A DNA stretch of 64,000 nt from Pseudobacillus wudalianchiensis (GCF_001685015.1 NZ_MAYT01000001.1:124001-188000), one strand, 5' to 3'. Shown: positions 19,832 to 29,589, numbered from the stretch's first letter. The notes: a model not told the origin generated them from the letters alone. Numbers and translations are program-made.

Positions 19832-19870
19832 TCTGCAAATAGAGGGTTGGTCTATATCCTCTAAAAGTAA

Positions 19871-19906
19871 ATAAAGCCCGCAGATAACTATCTGCGGGCT
19901 TTATCT
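19871..19906 (+). terminator. Rho-independent terminator after gapB
   Basis: A perfect 14-bp stem, AAAGCCCGCAGATA (19873-19886) with TATCTGCGGGCTTT (19889-19902). Confidence 0.88.
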
Positions 19907-19968
19907 GCTTCCTTTATCTTTGTAGAGAATTTTCTAAAAAATCATTTAGAAAAATGTTTGACAAGATG

Positions 19969-19997
19969 TTGCAAAATTAAACTGTTCACAGTATACT
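19969..19997 (+). promoter_or_regulatory. speD promoter
   Basis: TTGCAA (19969-19974), 17 bases, TATACT (19992-19997). The short palindrome ACTG-TTCA-CAGT (19981-19992) lies in the spacer. Transcription would begin near 20004, leaving a 110-base leader. Confidence 0.65.
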
Positions 19998-20003
19998 AAT
20001 CTT

Positions 20004-20114
20004 CGTGAAATAAATAACCGCTTAAAGGGTTAGGACCTCTTCGGACTAACTTTCCCCCGTGGTGGTTATACTTTTACAACGAATCTCTAAAAATTGTAAA
20101 AGGGGGAAGCGATC
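20004..20114 (+). ncRNA. Candidate structured leader (riboswitch-like) of speD
   Basis: Three pairings can form. P1 joins 20014-20022 with 20061-20069 (ATAACC/GGTTAT plus three further pairs). P2 is a hairpin GTTAG-CC/GG-CTAAC (20029-20050). The C-rich strand 20051-20058, inside P1, pairs with the ribosome site GGGGGAAG (20102-20109), outside P1, which makes a pseudoknot that hides the Shine-Dalgarno. A further hairpin TTTTACAA/TTGTAAAA (20072-20101) abuts the site. I do not recognise it as a known class. Confidence 0.45.
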
Positions 20115-20492
20115 ATGGATACTATGGGTCGTCACGTAATTGCAGAACTTTGGGGCTGCAATCTTGAAAAATTGAATGATATGGAAACAATTGAACAAAT
20201 CTTTGTGGATGCTGCATTAAAATCAGGTGCTGAAATCCGGGAAGTGGCGTTTCACAAATTTGCTCCTCAAGGAGTAAGTGGTGTCGTCATTATTTCTGAG
20301 TCGCATTTAACGATTCACAGCTTTCCAGAACATGGCTACGCGAGCATTGATGTATATACTTGCGGAGACCTTGATCCTAACATTGCTGCTAATTACATTG
20401 CAGAGGCGCTGGAGGCACAGACGCAGGAAAAAATGGAAATGCCTCGGGGAATGGGCCCTGTACAAATGAAGCAAGAAGCAAGTGTGTTATAA
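20115..20492 (+). CDS. speD: S-adenosylmethionine decarboxylase proenzyme
   Basis: 125 residues, the short prokaryotic class 1B type. The autocleavage site is [20 protein letters not shown]: the chain splits between E62 and S63, and S63 becomes the pyruvoyl cofactor. H64-H68-C83 catalytic surroundings are intact. It makes decarboxylated SAM, the aminopropyl donor for spermidine. The ATG at 20115 is eight bases after AGGGGG. The long leader and hidden ribosome site suggest translational control. Confidence 0.96.
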   Translation: MDTMGRHVIAELWGCNLEKLNDMETIEQIFVDAALKSGAEIREVAFHKFAPQGVSGVVIISESHLTIHSFPEHGYASIDVYTCGDLDPNIAANYIAEALEAQTQEKMEMPRGMGPVQMKQEASVL

Positions 20493-20530
20493 CAAAGAGG
20501 TGTATGCGTGAGCATACACCTCTTTCATTT
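20491..20530 (+). terminator. Rho-independent terminator after speD
   Basis: A perfect 14-bp stem, AAAGAGGTGTATGC (20494-20507)/GCATACACCTCTTT (20512-20525), loop GTGA. Confidence 0.9.
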
Positions 20531-20609
20531 ATTTACGTGATATTGCCTTGTGCATTTCGTTTCTTTTTAATATGATGAGAGTAATCAATTTAGAATCGGA
20601 GTTGGTAGA

Positions 20610-21068
20610 ATGAAATGTCCGGCCTGCCAGCATAATGGCACTCGCGTAATCGATTCAAGACCGGTAGATGAAGCACGCTCGATCCGCAGGCGCCGGGAGT
20701 GTGAATCTTGTGCTTATCGATTTACGACTTTCGAAAAAGTGGAAGATTTGCCGTTGATCGTTGTGAAGAAGGAAGGCACGAGAGAAGAATTTAATCGTGA
20801 CAAGCTTTTGCGCGGTTTAATTAAAGCCTGTGAAAAGCGTCCGGTTTCACTTGAGCAGCTTGAAAAACTAACGATGGACGTCGAAAAAGAAATTAGGAAT
20901 TGTGGATTTTCAGAAATTCAATCAGAAAAAGTTGGAGAAATGGTCATGGACCGGCTGGCAGACATTGATGAAGTAGCCTATGTGCGATTTGCTTCTGTCT
21001 ATCGCCAATTTAAGGATATTAATGTGTTTTTAGATGAATTAAAGGAATTAATTAAAAAAGAAAAATAA
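20610..21068 (+). CDS. nrdR: Transcriptional repressor NrdR
   Basis: 152 residues. Zinc ribbon with C3, C6, C31 and C34 (MKCPAC...CESC), including the [19 protein letters not shown]-contact strand, followed by an ATP-cone domain (about 48-138). NrdR senses ATP/dATP and represses ribonucleotide reductase genes through NrdR boxes. It precedes dnaB as ytcG does in B. subtilis. A terminator separates it from dnaB. No reductase genes are in the window. Confidence 0.95.
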   Translation: MKCPACQHNGTRVIDSRPVDEARSIRRRRECESCAYRFTTFEKVEDLPLIVVKKEGTREEFNRDKLLRGLIKACEKRPVSLEQLEKLTMDVEKEIRNCGFSEIQSEKVGEMVMDRLADIDEVAYVRFASVYRQFKDINVFLDELKELIKKEK

Positions 21069-21105
21069 CAGGCTGGAGGCAACGACCCGTTCTCTAGCTT
21101 TTTTT
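21067..21105 (+). terminator. Rho-independent terminator between nrdR and dnaB
   Basis: AGGCTGGAG (21069-21077) pairs with CTCTAGCTT (21091-21099) using two G-U pairs; a seven-T run follows. Confidence 0.7.
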
Positions 21106-21144
21106 CATCGGTCAGCACAAGAAGTTTCAACATTGAAAGGTTAG

Positions 21145-22545
21145 ATGATGAACATGAAAAGACATTGGAACGAAATTCAGCCGGTGGATGAATACATAGT
21201 TTGCTTGAATGGTATGCTTCATGAAACGGACCGGCGCATTTTAACGTTCTTGTATCAACCACTCCTCGGAACGAATTGCTTTAGTCTATATATGACACTC
21301 TGGGCAGAAGTAGAAGAAAATCGATTACGTTCGCAGACGGCGAATCACTATTATTTAATGAATTTTCTTGATCAAAACCTTCAAGAGATTTATGAATCTC
21401 GACTCAAATTAGAAGCGCTTGGATTGTTAAAAACATTCGTTAGAAAGACTGGCGATTTGCGTGAGTTCGTATATGAACTGCAGCCGCCGCTTACACCAGA
21501 ACAGTTTTTTAACGATGGGATGCTGAATGTATTTCTTTACCGAAAAATCGGCCGTTCCCATTTTTTGAGAGTGAAAGAGTTTTTTTCAGACGATATTACG
21601 TGTACGGATGAACATTTAGAAATTACGAAAGATTTCCAGGAGGTTTTTTCTGCCGGACTGCCGCCGCTTGACCGTGATGTGATGGAAGATAGTCTTCTTT
21701 CGGAAGGCAAGCTGTTTATGGCTAAGCCGGATAGAAAAGGGGTTTCTTTGAAGGTGGAGCAATTTGATTTCAGCTTATTGGAAAGCTCTCTTCAAGGAGT
21801 GGTTGTAGCTAAATCAGCACTGACACCGCTCGTGAAAGAGACCATTGTCAAACTGGCCCATCTTTATGGAATTGAACCACTAGAAATGAAGAACCTATTG
21901 CTTACAGCCGTCGATGAAAAAGATGAAATTGATATCGAGGTATTACGTAAATCAGCCCGTGATTGGTATCAGCTTGAACGGAATGAACAGTTGCCCGAGC
22001 TCATTTATCTATCTCAGCCAGAGGCCCTGCGTACTGTTCACAGTGAACCATCAACGAAAGAAGAAGAATTGATCTATTATTTAGAAACGGTTTCACCGCG
22101 GCAGTTGTTGATTGATATTTCCGGCAGTCTTCCATCAAGTGCCGATATGCAAGTGATTGAAGGCGTACTCTTTCAGTATAAGCTGCCAGCTGGTGTTGTT
22201 AATGTGCTGATTCAATATGTTATGCTGAAAACTGATATGAAGCTGACGAAAAGCTATGTAGAAAAAATCGCTTCCCACTGGGCCCGTAAAAAAGTAAAAA
22301 CGGTAAAGGATGCGATGGAGCTTGCTAAAAATGAACATCGTCAGTATGCTGAATGGGCAAAAAACAAGCAACAGCCAAAGCAAAGGGTAACTCGTACAGA
22401 AAAGCTGCCTTATTGGTTTAATGAAGAGGAAAAGGCAACAACTCTTCCAGCTGATGATGAAGAAAAGTTAAAAGCGATGAGGGAGGCTTTAGTAGAAGAA
22501 ATTAAAAATCAAACGGCCGAGAAGGAAGGTGACAAATCGCAATGA
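21145..22545 (+). CDS. dnaB: Replication initiation and membrane attachment protein DnaB
   Basis: 466 residues. Firmicute DnaB (unrelated to E. coli DnaB helicase) works with DnaD and DnaI to load the replicative helicase at oriC and restarted forks. The N-terminal winged-helix region (about 15-120) and a C-terminal DnaB/DnaD helical module (about 310-400, YFxxxVKTVKDAMELA region) fit the family. Three in-frame ATG codons (21145, 21148, 21154) are possible; AAAGG is six to nine bases before the first two. It overlaps dnaI by four bases. Confidence 0.93.
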   Translation: MMNMKRHWNEIQPVDEYIVCLNGMLHETDRRILTFLYQPLLGTNCFSLYMTLWAEVEENRLRSQTANHYYLMNFLDQNLQEIYESRLKLEALGLLKTFVRKTGDLREFVYELQPPLTPEQFFNDGMLNVFLYRKIGRSHFLRVKEFFSDDITCTDEHLEITKDFQEVFSAGLPPLDRDVMEDSLLSEGKLFMAKPDRKGVSLKVEQFDFSLLESSLQGVVVAKSALTPLVKETIVKLAHLYGIEPLEMKNLLLTAVDEKDEIDIEVLRKSARDWYQLERNEQLPELIYLSQPEALRTVHSEPSTKEEELIYYLETVSPRQLLIDISGSLPSSADMQVIEGVLFQYKLPAGVVNVLIQYVMLKTDMKLTKSYVEKIASHWARKKVKTVKDAMELAKNEHRQYAEWAKNKQQPKQRVTRTEKLPYWFNEEEKATTLPADDEEKLKAMREALVEEIKNQTAEKEGDKSQ

Positions 22546-23474
22546 AGCGAATAGGTGAGACGCTGAATAAATTAAAGCAGTCCCCAGACTTTAAATCTAG
22601 ATATGAACAGACGCGTCGGGAGATTTTAAATGATCCGGCTGTTTATGCTTTTTTGCAGGAGCATCAAGACGACATTACTCCCGATGTGCTGGATAAACAT
22701 TTAATGAAGCTATACGAATATAAAACGCAAAGTTTCTCCTGTGAAAAGTGCCCAAGCCTTCAAGAATGCGTTAATGTGATGAAAGGTTTTGAGCCAAAGC
22801 TTGTTTGGCGCCGCGGCGGCATTGATATTGACTACCATCGCTGTCCACGTAAAATCCGTGATGATGAACAGAGAAAGAATGAGAAGCTGATCAAAAGTCT
22901 ATATGTACCGAAAGACATTTTGAATGCTCGTTTTTCCGATCTCGATTTTAATGACCTTGGGAGAATACCAGCCATTAATCTAGCTCGGCAGTTTACGAAA
23001 GACTATGTTGAAGGCAGCGAAATGAAAGGGTTGTTTATTCACGGATTATTTGGCGTGGGGAAATCTTATTTACTAGGTGCGATTGCGAATGAATTAGCGG
23101 ACAAGGACGTTTCCTCCTTAATCATCTATTTTCCAGAGTTTGTTCGAGAAATGAAGCAGTCGCTTAATGATCAATCCATAAATGAGAAGCTTGAGCTCGT
23201 CAAAAAAGCATCTGTACTAATGGTTGATGATATCGGTGCCGAAGCAATGTCGAGCTGGATGCGCGATGAGATTCTTGGCACGATTCTGCAGTTCCGTATG
23301 CTTGAGGGATTGCCGACGTTTTTTACATCTAATTTCAGCTATAAGGAGCTCGAGCATCATTTAGCTCATTCTCAGCGTGGGGAAAGGGAAGAGATGAAGG
23401 CTAAGCGGGTAATGGAGAGAATTCAGTCTTTGACTACTCCTGTAGAAATGAAAGGGACCAATCGTCGAAAATAA
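22542..23474 (+). CDS. dnaI: Primosomal helicase loader DnaI
   Basis: 310 residues. The N-terminal part has a zinc-binding set C67, C70, C76, C101 that contacts the helicase. The C-terminal AAA+ domain has Walker A GLFGVGKS (168-175), Walker B LMVDDIGAE and a sensor TSNFS. It loads DnaC helicase with DnaB. The start overlaps the dnaB stop as ATGA. In B. subtilis ytxC follows; here the thrS leader follows directly. Confidence 0.96.
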   Translation: MKRIGETLNKLKQSPDFKSRYEQTRREILNDPAVYAFLQEHQDDITPDVLDKHLMKLYEYKTQSFSCEKCPSLQECVNVMKGFEPKLVWRRGGIDIDYHRCPRKIRDDEQRKNEKLIKSLYVPKDILNARFSDLDFNDLGRIPAINLARQFTKDYVEGSEMKGLFIHGLFGVGKSYLLGAIANELADKDVSSLIIYFPEFVREMKQSLNDQSINEKLELVKKASVLMVDDIGAEAMSSWMRDEILGTILQFRMLEGLPTFFTSNFSYKELEHHLAHSQRGEREEMKAKRVMERIQSLTTPVEMKGTNRRK

Positions 23475-23486
23475 AAAGCAAGTCTA

Positions 23487-23515
23487 TTGATTTTTAGATA
23501 ATCAAGGACTATAAT
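23487..23515 (+). promoter_or_regulatory. thrS promoter
   Basis: TTGATT (23487-23492), 17 bases, TATAAT (23510-23515), only 13 bases after the dnaI stop. Transcription would start near 23522, at the beginning of the T-box. Confidence 0.8.
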
Positions 23516-23521
23516 ACGGTC

Positions 23522-23790
23522 ATACATGTAAATAATGAGACAAGTTTTGATAAGGACATGAGTATTTTCTTACGGTTTCCAGAGAGGGAAAGCAAGGCTG
23601 AAACTTTCCTAACACGAGGAATATGCTTACCACCTTTGAACTTCGGCCGTGAACACAGCACTGTTAGTAATGGACCGCCGGCAGCAGCCGTTATCTGATC
23701 TGGAGATTTCAACGTTTTTTGTTGAAAAGTAGGGTGGAATCGCGATATAAACCTCGTCCCTTCATTTTTGAAGGGCGGGGTTTTTTATTT
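23522..23790 (+). ncRNA. T-box riboswitch controlling thrS
   Basis: The T-box sequence AGGGTGGAATCGCG (23731-23744; consensus AGGGTGGNACCGCG) precedes a terminator stem AACCTCGTCCCTTC (23750-23763)/GAAGGGCGGGGTT (23770-23782) with T run. Stem I carries AGTA (23570-23573) of the S-turn, and the likely specifier is an ACC threonine codon at 23629-23631 (or 23632-23634). Uncharged tRNA-Thr should bind and prevent termination, raising thrS expression on threonine starvation. Confidence 0.92.
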
Positions 23791-23816
23791 TGTCAAAAAA
23801 ATAAGGAGTGTTAAAA

Positions 23817-25757
23817 ATGTCTGAAATGCTGAATATTACGTTTCCTGATGGATCAGTCAAGGAGTTTCCAAAAGGAACAACAATAGAAGAAATCGCCCAA
23901 TCAATCAGCCCGGGCTTAAAGAAAAAAGCGCTTGCTGGAAAGATAGACGGTAAGCTGCTTGATTTGCGCACACCGATCGAAGAAAGCGGCAGCCTGGAAA
24001 TTGTCACACCAGATCATGAAGACGCTTTGGAAATTCTTCGTCACAGTACAGCCCATTTAATGGCTCAAGCGATTAAACGTCTGTATGGGGAAGATAAAGT
24101 GAAACTTGGGGTCGGACCTGTCATTGAGGGTGGATTCTATTACGATATTGACCTTGATGAATCCATCACACCAGAGGATCTGCCGAAAATTGAAAAAGAA
24201 ATGAAAAAAATTATCGGCGAAAATGTAGAGGTTGTCCGTAAAGAAGTGAGCCGTAATGAAGCTAAAAAACTGTACGAGGAAATTGGCGACGAGTATAAGC
24301 TAGAGTTAATCGATGCCATTCCGGAAGATGAAACAGTGACCATTTATGAACAAGGCGAATTCTTTGATTTGTGCCGCGGCGTGCATGTACCATCTACAAA
24401 TAAAATTAAAGAATTTAAGTTGTTGAGCATTGCGGGAGCTTACTGGCGTGGAAACAGCGATAATAAAATGCTGCAGCGCATTTACGGTACTGCTTTCTTC
24501 AAAAAAGAAGATTTAGAGCACCATTTAAAAATGCTTGAGGAAGCAAAAGAGCGTGACCATCGTAAAATCGGTAAAGAGCTGGATCTTTTTATGAGCTCAC
24601 AAAAAGTTGGCCAGGGGCTGCCAATGTGGCTGCCAAAAGGTGCAACGATCCGTCGCATTATCGAGCGCTACATCGTCGATAAAGAAGAAAGTTTAGGCTA
24701 TCACCATGTATATACACCTGTAATGGCGAATGTAGAGCTTTATAAAACGAGCGGACACTGGGATCATTATCAAGAAAATATGTTCCCGATTATGGATATG
24801 GATAACGAGCAGCTTGTTTTACGTCCGATGAACTGCCCGCATCACATGATGATTTATAAAAATGGCATTCATTCTTATCGTGAACTGCCAATCCGAATTG
24901 CAGAGCTTGGCACGATGCACCGCTATGAAATGTCAGGAGCCCTTTCCGGCCTGCAGCGTGTACGCGGCATGACATTGAATGATGCACACGTTTTCGTTCG
25001 TCCAGATCAAATTAAAGACGAATTTAAGCGAGTAGTTCATTTAATTTTAGAAGTGTATAAAGATTTCGAGTTGCATGATTACTCATTCCGTTTGTCTTAT
25101 CGTGATCCGGCAGATACAGAAAAATATTACGATGATGATGAAATGTGGAATAAGGCACAAAGCATGCTCAAAGAAGCAATGGATGAAATGGGGCTTGACT
25201 ACTTCGAGGCAGAAGGGGAAGCAGCGTTTTATGGGCCGAAGCTTGACGTGCAAGTAAAAACAGCGCTAGGCAAAGAGGAAACATTGTCGACTGTTCAGCT
25301 TGACTTCTTGCTCCCAGAGAGATTTGATTTAACATACATCGGTGAGGATGGCAAGCAACATCGTCCAGTTGTTATTCACCGTGGTGTCGTTTCAACAATG
25401 GAACGCTTCGTCGCTTTCTTAATTGAGGAATACAAAGGAGCCTTCCCAACTTGGCTGGCACCGATTCAAGTACAGGTTATTCCAGTTTCTGTGGATGTTC
25501 ATCTCGACTATGCAAAAGAGGTACAGGAAAAATTACGTGCAGCAGGTCTTCGTGTGGAGCTTGACAGCCGCGACGAGAAGATTGGCTATAAAATCCGTGA
25601 AGCCCAAATGCAAAAAATTCCGTACATGCTCGTAGTCGGTGATAAAGAAATTGAAACGAATTCCGTCAATGTTCGTAAATACGGTGAGCAAAAATCGGAA
25701 ACAGTAGCGTTCAGCGATTTTATCGATATGATAAAAAAAGAAGCAAAAAAAGCATAA
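23817..25757 (+). CDS. thrS: Threonyl-tRNA synthetase
   Basis: 646 residues. TGS domain about 1-62, editing domain with [10 protein letters not shown] and CRGVH about 63-240, class II catalytic core about 270-535 (motif 2 with [17 protein letters not shown]; zinc ligands Cys in MNCPHH and two His), and anticodon-binding domain about 540-646. It charges tRNA-Thr. ATG 23817 is eight bases after AAGGAG (23803-23808); a GTG at 23808 sits on the ribosome site. The upstream T-box controls it. Confidence 0.98.
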   Translation: MSEMLNITFPDGSVKEFPKGTTIEEIAQSISPGLKKKALAGKIDGKLLDLRTPIEESGSLEIVTPDHEDALEILRHSTAHLMAQAIKRLYGEDKVKLGVGPVIEGGFYYDIDLDESITPEDLPKIEKEMKKIIGENVEVVRKEVSRNEAKKLYEEIGDEYKLELIDAIPEDETVTIYEQGEFFDLCRGVHVPSTNKIKEFKLLSIAGAYWRGNSDNKMLQRIYGTAFFKKEDLEHHLKMLEEAKERDHRKIGKELDLFMSSQKVGQGLPMWLPKGATIRRIIERYIVDKEESLGYHHVYTPVMANVELYKTSGHWDHYQENMFPIMDMDNEQLVLRPMNCPHHMMIYKNGIHSYRELPIRIAELGTMHRYEMSGALSGLQRVRGMTLNDAHVFVRPDQIKDEFKRVVHLILEVYKDFELHDYSFRLSYRDPADTEKYYDDDEMWNKAQSMLKEAMDEMGLDYFEAEGEAAFYGPKLDVQVKTALGKEETLSTVQLDFLLPERFDLTYIGEDGKQHRPVVIHRGVVSTMERFVAFLIEEYKGAFPTWLAPIQVQVIPVSVDVHLDYAKEVQEKLRAAGLRVELDSRDEKIGYKIREAQMQKIPYMLVVGDKEIETNSVNVRKYGEQKSETVAFSDFIDMIKKEAKKA

Positions 25758-25828
25758 CATTTCAAAAAGATGTTGCTTAATGAAACAAACTTTGTTAGAA
25801 TTGTTTTTGTTGAATTGCTTTCGATGAG

Positions 25829-25857
25829 TTGACGAACAATGCTCGTTATGATATAAT
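25829..25857 (+). promoter_or_regulatory. infC operon promoter
   Basis: TTGACG (25829-25834), 17 bases, TATAAT (25852-25857): a near-consensus sigma-A promoter suited to a highly expressed ribosomal operon. Confidence 0.88.
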
Positions 25858-25863
25858 GCTAAG

Positions 25864-26003
25864 GTGAACTGAATACACATAAACAAGAAGAAGCACCCGC
25901 TTCTCACCTGATTGACGCATCAGCAGTTACCAGGTTTGAATGTAATGATAAATGACAGTTTTGTCGTTTTATGCGGGTATGCACTCATGCCCGCATTTTT
26001 TAT
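25864..26003 (+). ncRNA. L20 leader of infC-rpmI-rplT
   Basis: The 5' leader of this operon in Firmicutes is bound by ribosomal protein L20, which promotes premature termination. The region ends in a terminator, ATGCGGGTATG (25971-25981)/CATGCCCGCAT (25986-25996) plus T run, about 115 bases after the promoter and before infC. Upstream CACCTG (25915-25920 area) and CAGGT (25932-25936 area) can pair as an alternative stem. Position and architecture fit the family. Confidence 0.8.
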
Positions 26004-26084
26004 TGCATAAAAACTGAGAATCGCTGGCGTCAATGTGTGTTCCGGAATAGCATCGTTTATTCTAAAAAACCTTGGAGGTGGCTC

Positions 26085-26603
26085 ATTATTAGCAAAGATA
26101 TGTTTGTAAACGAAGGGATCCGCTCCCGTGAAGTCCGTTTAATCGACCAAAATGGAGAGCAGCTTGGTGTTAAATCAAAGAACGAAGCTCTTGAGATTGC
26201 CGGACGCGTGAACCTTGACCTTGTGCTTGTTGCGCCAAATGCAAAACCGCCGGTTGCCCGCATTATGGACTATGGCAAATTTAAATTTGAGCAGCAGAAG
26301 AAGGATAAGGAAGCACGTAAGAATCAAAAAATTATTAACTTGAAAGAAGTCCGTCTTAGCCCGACAATCGAGGAACACGATTTTAATACAAAATTGCGTA
26401 ATGCGATTAAGTTCTTGGAAAAAGGCGACAAAGTTAAAGCTTCCATTCGTTTCAAAGGGCGTGCGATCACTCACAAAGAGATCGGCCAACGCGTACTTGA
26501 TCGTTTTGCTGAAGCATGTAAAGAAGTATCTACTGTGGAAACAAAGCCAAAAATGGACGGCCGCAGTATGTTCTTAGTATTAGCACCTAAAAACGAAAAG
26601 TAA
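26085..26603 (+). CDS. infC: Translation initiation factor IF-3
   Basis: 172 residues beginning [19 protein letters not shown]. The frame has no ATG, GTG or TTG at the conserved N-terminus; the codons are ATT ATT AGC AAA GAT, with GGAGG (26074-26078) six bases before the first ATT. An AUU start is the known hallmark of infC in E. coli and of bacilli, and allows IF-3 to discriminate against its own mRNA. N-domain about 1-80, C-domain about 85-172 with [11 protein letters not shown]. It prevents subunit joining and proofreads initiation. Confidence 0.95.
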   Translation: MISKDMFVNEGIRSREVRLIDQNGEQLGVKSKNEALEIAGRVNLDLVLVAPNAKPPVARIMDYGKFKFEQQKKDKEARKNQKIINLKEVRLSPTIEEHDFNTKLRNAIKFLEKGDKVKASIRFKGRAITHKEIGQRVLDRFAEACKEVSTVETKPKMDGRSMFLVLAPKNEK

Positions 26604-26626
26604 TCAGTTTGAGGAGGAAGACGAAA

Positions 26627-26827
26627 ATGCCAAAAATGAAAACTCACCGCGGCTCAGCGAAACGTTTCAAAAAAACAGGTTCTGGTAAATTAAAACGTTC
26701 TCATGGTTACACTAGCCACTTATTTGCCAACAAATCTACAAAGCAAAAGCGTAAGCTCCGCAAAGGAACTCTTGTATCTAAAGGCGATTTCAAACGTATT
26801 CGCCATATGCTAGACAATCTTAAGTAA
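26627..26827 (+). CDS. rpmI: Ribosomal protein bL35
   Basis: 66 residues, [20 protein letters not shown] at the N-terminus as in all bL35 proteins, strongly basic. ATG 26627 is set by GAGGAGG at 26611-26617; a TTG at 26609 would add six residues not seen in the family. Middle gene of infC-rpmI-rplT. Confidence 0.98.
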   Translation: MPKMKTHRGSAKRFKKTGSGKLKRSHGYTSHLFANKSTKQKRKLRKGTLVSKGDFKRIRHMLDNLK

Positions 26828-26847
26828 GACCAGCACTTATATTTTAG

Positions 26848-27219
<372 letters not shown>

Positions 27220-27230
27220 GAAGCTTTTCA

Positions 27231-27267
27231 AAAACAGGTCCGCTTTTTAGCGGGCCTGTTTTTTTAC
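27231..27267 (+). terminator. Rho-independent terminator after rplT
   Basis: AACAGGTCCGCT/AGCGGGCCTGTT (27233-27260) with one G-U pair, followed by seven T. Confidence 0.92.
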
Positions 27268-27301
27268 GGGCATGAACAAGAAGATAGCTTATAAGCTAAT
27301 T

Positions 27302-27511
27302 TTATTTTTTACCGTCAAAAAAGCGTTTGAACCGATCCATTTCTGGGTCTTCTTTTAGTTTTGTCACCTCATAAGGGCTTTCTGTCTGCTTGCCGTCAAC
27401 CCGAACTCCGATTTGCGATGTACCCTCAGGATCAGCAATAATGCCTTCGTATCTTCCATCAAAATGCGGGTCGCCATTGTTCGTTTGGATGTTTGCTCTT
27501 TCTCGAGGCAT
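27302..27511 (-). CDS. Small hydrophilic protein, unknown function
   Basis: 69 residues, highly charged (MPRERANIQTNNGDPHFDGR at the start; several Lys at the end), no membrane segment or signal peptide. A CAGGTG ribosome site lies eight bases before the ATG on the minus strand, and no better frame exists on either strand here, so I take it as real. The central GRYEGIIADPEGTSQIGVRVDG could form a small beta-barrel. I do not recognise the family. Confidence 0.6.
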   Translation of the reverse strand: MPRERANIQTNNGDPHFDGRYEGIIADPEGTSQIGVRVDGKQTESPYEVTKLKEDPEMDRFKRFFDGKK

Positions 27512-27667
27512 GGATGTTCACCTGCTTCCATTATTCTTCTTTGTATTGTTCTCCCAAGCCTGTGTTGTTATGCAACTATTAAGAACGAGAAAATCTATCT
27601 TTACGCTCAGTTCATCATCACCGTTAGGCCGCTTTTTTTGCTAAACTAACATGGAGGAGTGAGTGGC

Positions 27668-27916
27668 ATGCTTATTTATTTTATCTTGATTAATCTAGTG
27701 AGCTATATGGTAATGGGAAATGACAAGCGAAAAGCGAAGCAGGGAAAATGGCGAATACGTGAGAGCACGCTTTGGCTGCTGGCCCTTATTGGAGGGGCAG
27801 TCGGCAACTGGGTAGCTATGCAAACCTATCGCCATAAAACAAAGCATCTATCGTTTAAGTATGGCATGCCTGTTCTAGCGTTAATTGACCTCGGTCTACT
27901 AGTTTATTTTTCATGA
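27668..27916 (+). CDS. ysdA: DUF1294 family membrane protein (YsdA-like)
   Basis: 82 residues with two to three hydrophobic segments. NLVSYMVMGNDKRKAKQGKWRIRE followed by GGAVGNWVAMQTYRHKTKH is the DUF1294 signature, and B. subtilis ysdA lies directly after rplT as here. ATG 27668 is eight bases after GGAGGAG; the GTG at 27659 overlaps that site. Function unknown. Confidence 0.82.
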   Translation: MLIYFILINLVSYMVMGNDKRKAKQGKWRIRESTLWLLALIGGAVGNWVAMQTYRHKTKHLSFKYGMPVLALIDLGLLVYFS

Positions 27917-27931
27917 ATGGAGGAAAAAAAG

Positions 27932-28420
27932 ATGGATTTATTAAAGTTGTTCCGCATGCAGCGGGCGCTCGACGAATACATTGAAACAGAACACGGCTTG
28001 CAGGAAGCTGACTTGTTTGATAAAAAAGTGCTGGCTTTGCTCGTAGAGATTGGAGAACTGGCGAATGAAACACGCTGTTTTAAATTTTGGAGTTTAAAAC
28101 AGCCAAGTGAACGCAAAGTTATTTTAGAGGAGTTCGTAGATGGTGTTCACTTTATTTTATCACTTGGATTAACATGCTCTCTAGAACAAGAAGCAGTTAT
28201 CACCGAAGCAGAGGCAGCAAGTTCAGTGACAGAGCAGTTTCTTCGTGTATATAAAGCGGTTCATGTATTCAAACAGGAAAAGTCAACGGATACATATCAA
28301 CAGTTGCTTCAAAACTATTTTTTACTTGGCCGCTTGCTAGGTTTTTCAGCAGAAGAAGTAGAAGAAGCCTATGTGGCAAAGAATGAAGTAAACTATGAAA
28401 GACAGCAGCAAGGGTATTAA
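27932..28420 (+). CDS. Dimeric all-alpha dUTPase (dUTP diphosphatase)
   Basis: 162 residues, helical. The metal-binding pattern of the all-alpha NTP pyrophosphatases is visible: EIGELANETRCFKFWS (about 36-51) and EEFVDGVHFILSLG (about 68-81). This is the dUTPase_2 family that hydrolyses dUTP to dUMP and pyrophosphate. ATG 27932 is seven bases after TGGAGG; the ATG at 27917 is inside that site. It follows the DUF1294 gene by 15 bases, so the two are likely co-transcribed. B. subtilis has ysdB at this place instead. Confidence 0.82.
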   Translation: MDLLKLFRMQRALDEYIETEHGLQEADLFDKKVLALLVEIGELANETRCFKFWSLKQPSERKVILEEFVDGVHFILSLGLTCSLEQEAVITEAEAASSVTEQFLRVYKAVHVFKQEKSTDTYQQLLQNYFLLGRLLGFSAEEVEEAYVAKNEVNYERQQQGY

Positions 28421-28497
28421 GCGGAAATTTTTGTATAATATAAGAGAAATACGTATAATGAAAACGGATCCATATTTTTTAACAGGAGGAATGGTGT

Positions 28498-29583
28498 ATG
28501 GCTAAAATGGACGAAACATTGATGATGCTGAAGGATTTAACGGATGCTAAAGGAATTGCCGGCAATGAGCGTGAAGCACGGGCCGTTATGAAAAAATACA
28601 TAGAGCCGTTTGCGGATGAAGTGACAACAGATAACCTGGGAAGTTTAATTGCTAAAAAGTCAGGAGCTGAAAATGGGCCAAAAATTATGGTTGCCGGCCA
28701 TTTAGATGAAGTCGGCTTCATGATTACACAAATTGACGACAAAGGATTCCTCCGTTTTCAAACAGTAGGCGGCTGGTGGAGCCAAGTAATGCTTGCACAG
28801 CGTGTAACCATTGTAACGAGAAAAGGGGATATCACAGGAGTGATCGGTTCCAAACCGCCGCATATTTTATCACCCGAAGCGCGCAAAAAGCCGGTAGAGA
28901 TTAAAGATATGTTTATCGACATTGGCGCATCGAGCAAAGAAGAAGCGCAAGAGTGGGGCGTGCGTCCAGGTGATATGGTCGTACCTTACTTTGAATTTAC
29001 AGTCATGAACAATGAAAAAATGCTGCTTGCAAAAGCATGGGACAACCGTATTGGCTGTGCGATCGCCATTGATGTCATGAAGTATATTAAAAACAAACAG
29101 CATAAAAACACTGTATACGGTGTTGGAACAGTACAAGAAGAAGTGGGGCTGCGCGGGGCAAAAACATCAGCTCAGGCGATCCAGCCAGATATCGCGTTCG
29201 GTGTAGATGTGGGAATCGCCGGCGACACACCAGGTGTTTCCAGCAAAGAAGCGATGAGCAAAATGGGCGATGGCCCTCAAATTATCCTTTATGATGCCTC
29301 TATGGTTTCACATAAAGGATTACGCGATTTTGTAACGGATGTAGCTGACGAATTAAACATCCCTTACCAATTTGATGCTATGGCAGGCGGCGGTACAGAC
29401 TCTGGTGCCATCCACGTAACATCAGGCGGCGTACCAAGTCTATCCATCACGATTGCTACAAGATATATCCACTCACACGCCGCAATGCTTCACCGTGATG
29501 ATTACGAAAACGCCGTCAAACTCATCGGAGAAGTCATCCTGCGACTAGACCAAGACACAGTAAACAAAATTAAATTTGATTAA
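28498..29583 (+). CDS. ysdC: M42 family metallo-aminopeptidase (YsdC)
   Basis: 361 residues. Zinc ligands and catalytic residues of the M42 (PepA/CelM/deblocking aminopeptidase) family appear in [32 protein letters not shown] (Glu pair), GVDVGIAGD and the C-terminal RYIHSHAAM. It removes N-terminal residues from peptides, typically as a dodecamer in the cytoplasm. AGGAGG precedes the ATG. Position matches B. subtilis ysdC after rplT-ysdA. Confidence 0.93.
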   Translation: MAKMDETLMMLKDLTDAKGIAGNEREARAVMKKYIEPFADEVTTDNLGSLIAKKSGAENGPKIMVAGHLDEVGFMITQIDDKGFLRFQTVGGWWSQVMLAQRVTIVTRKGDITGVIGSKPPHILSPEARKKPVEIKDMFIDIGASSKEEAQEWGVRPGDMVVPYFEFTVMNNEKMLLAKAWDNRIGCAIAIDVMKYIKNKQHKNTVYGVGTVQEEVGLRGAKTSAQAIQPDIAFGVDVGIAGDTPGVSSKEAMSKMGDGPQIILYDASMVSHKGLRDFVTDVADELNIPYQFDAMAGGGTDSGAIHVTSGGVPSLSITIATRYIHSHAAMLHRDDYENAVKLIGEVILRLDQDTVNKIKFD

Positions 29584-29589
29584 TGAAGA

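Noticed and set aside
23509-23712. 67-codon minus-strand frame over the thrS leader
   Set aside because: The region is a T-box RNA on the plus strand; the frame is a by-product of its structure.
27390-27649. Two overlapping plus-strand frames across the small minus-strand gene
   Set aside because: Neither has a ribosome site nor family resemblance, and they overlap each other and the better-supported minus-strand gene.
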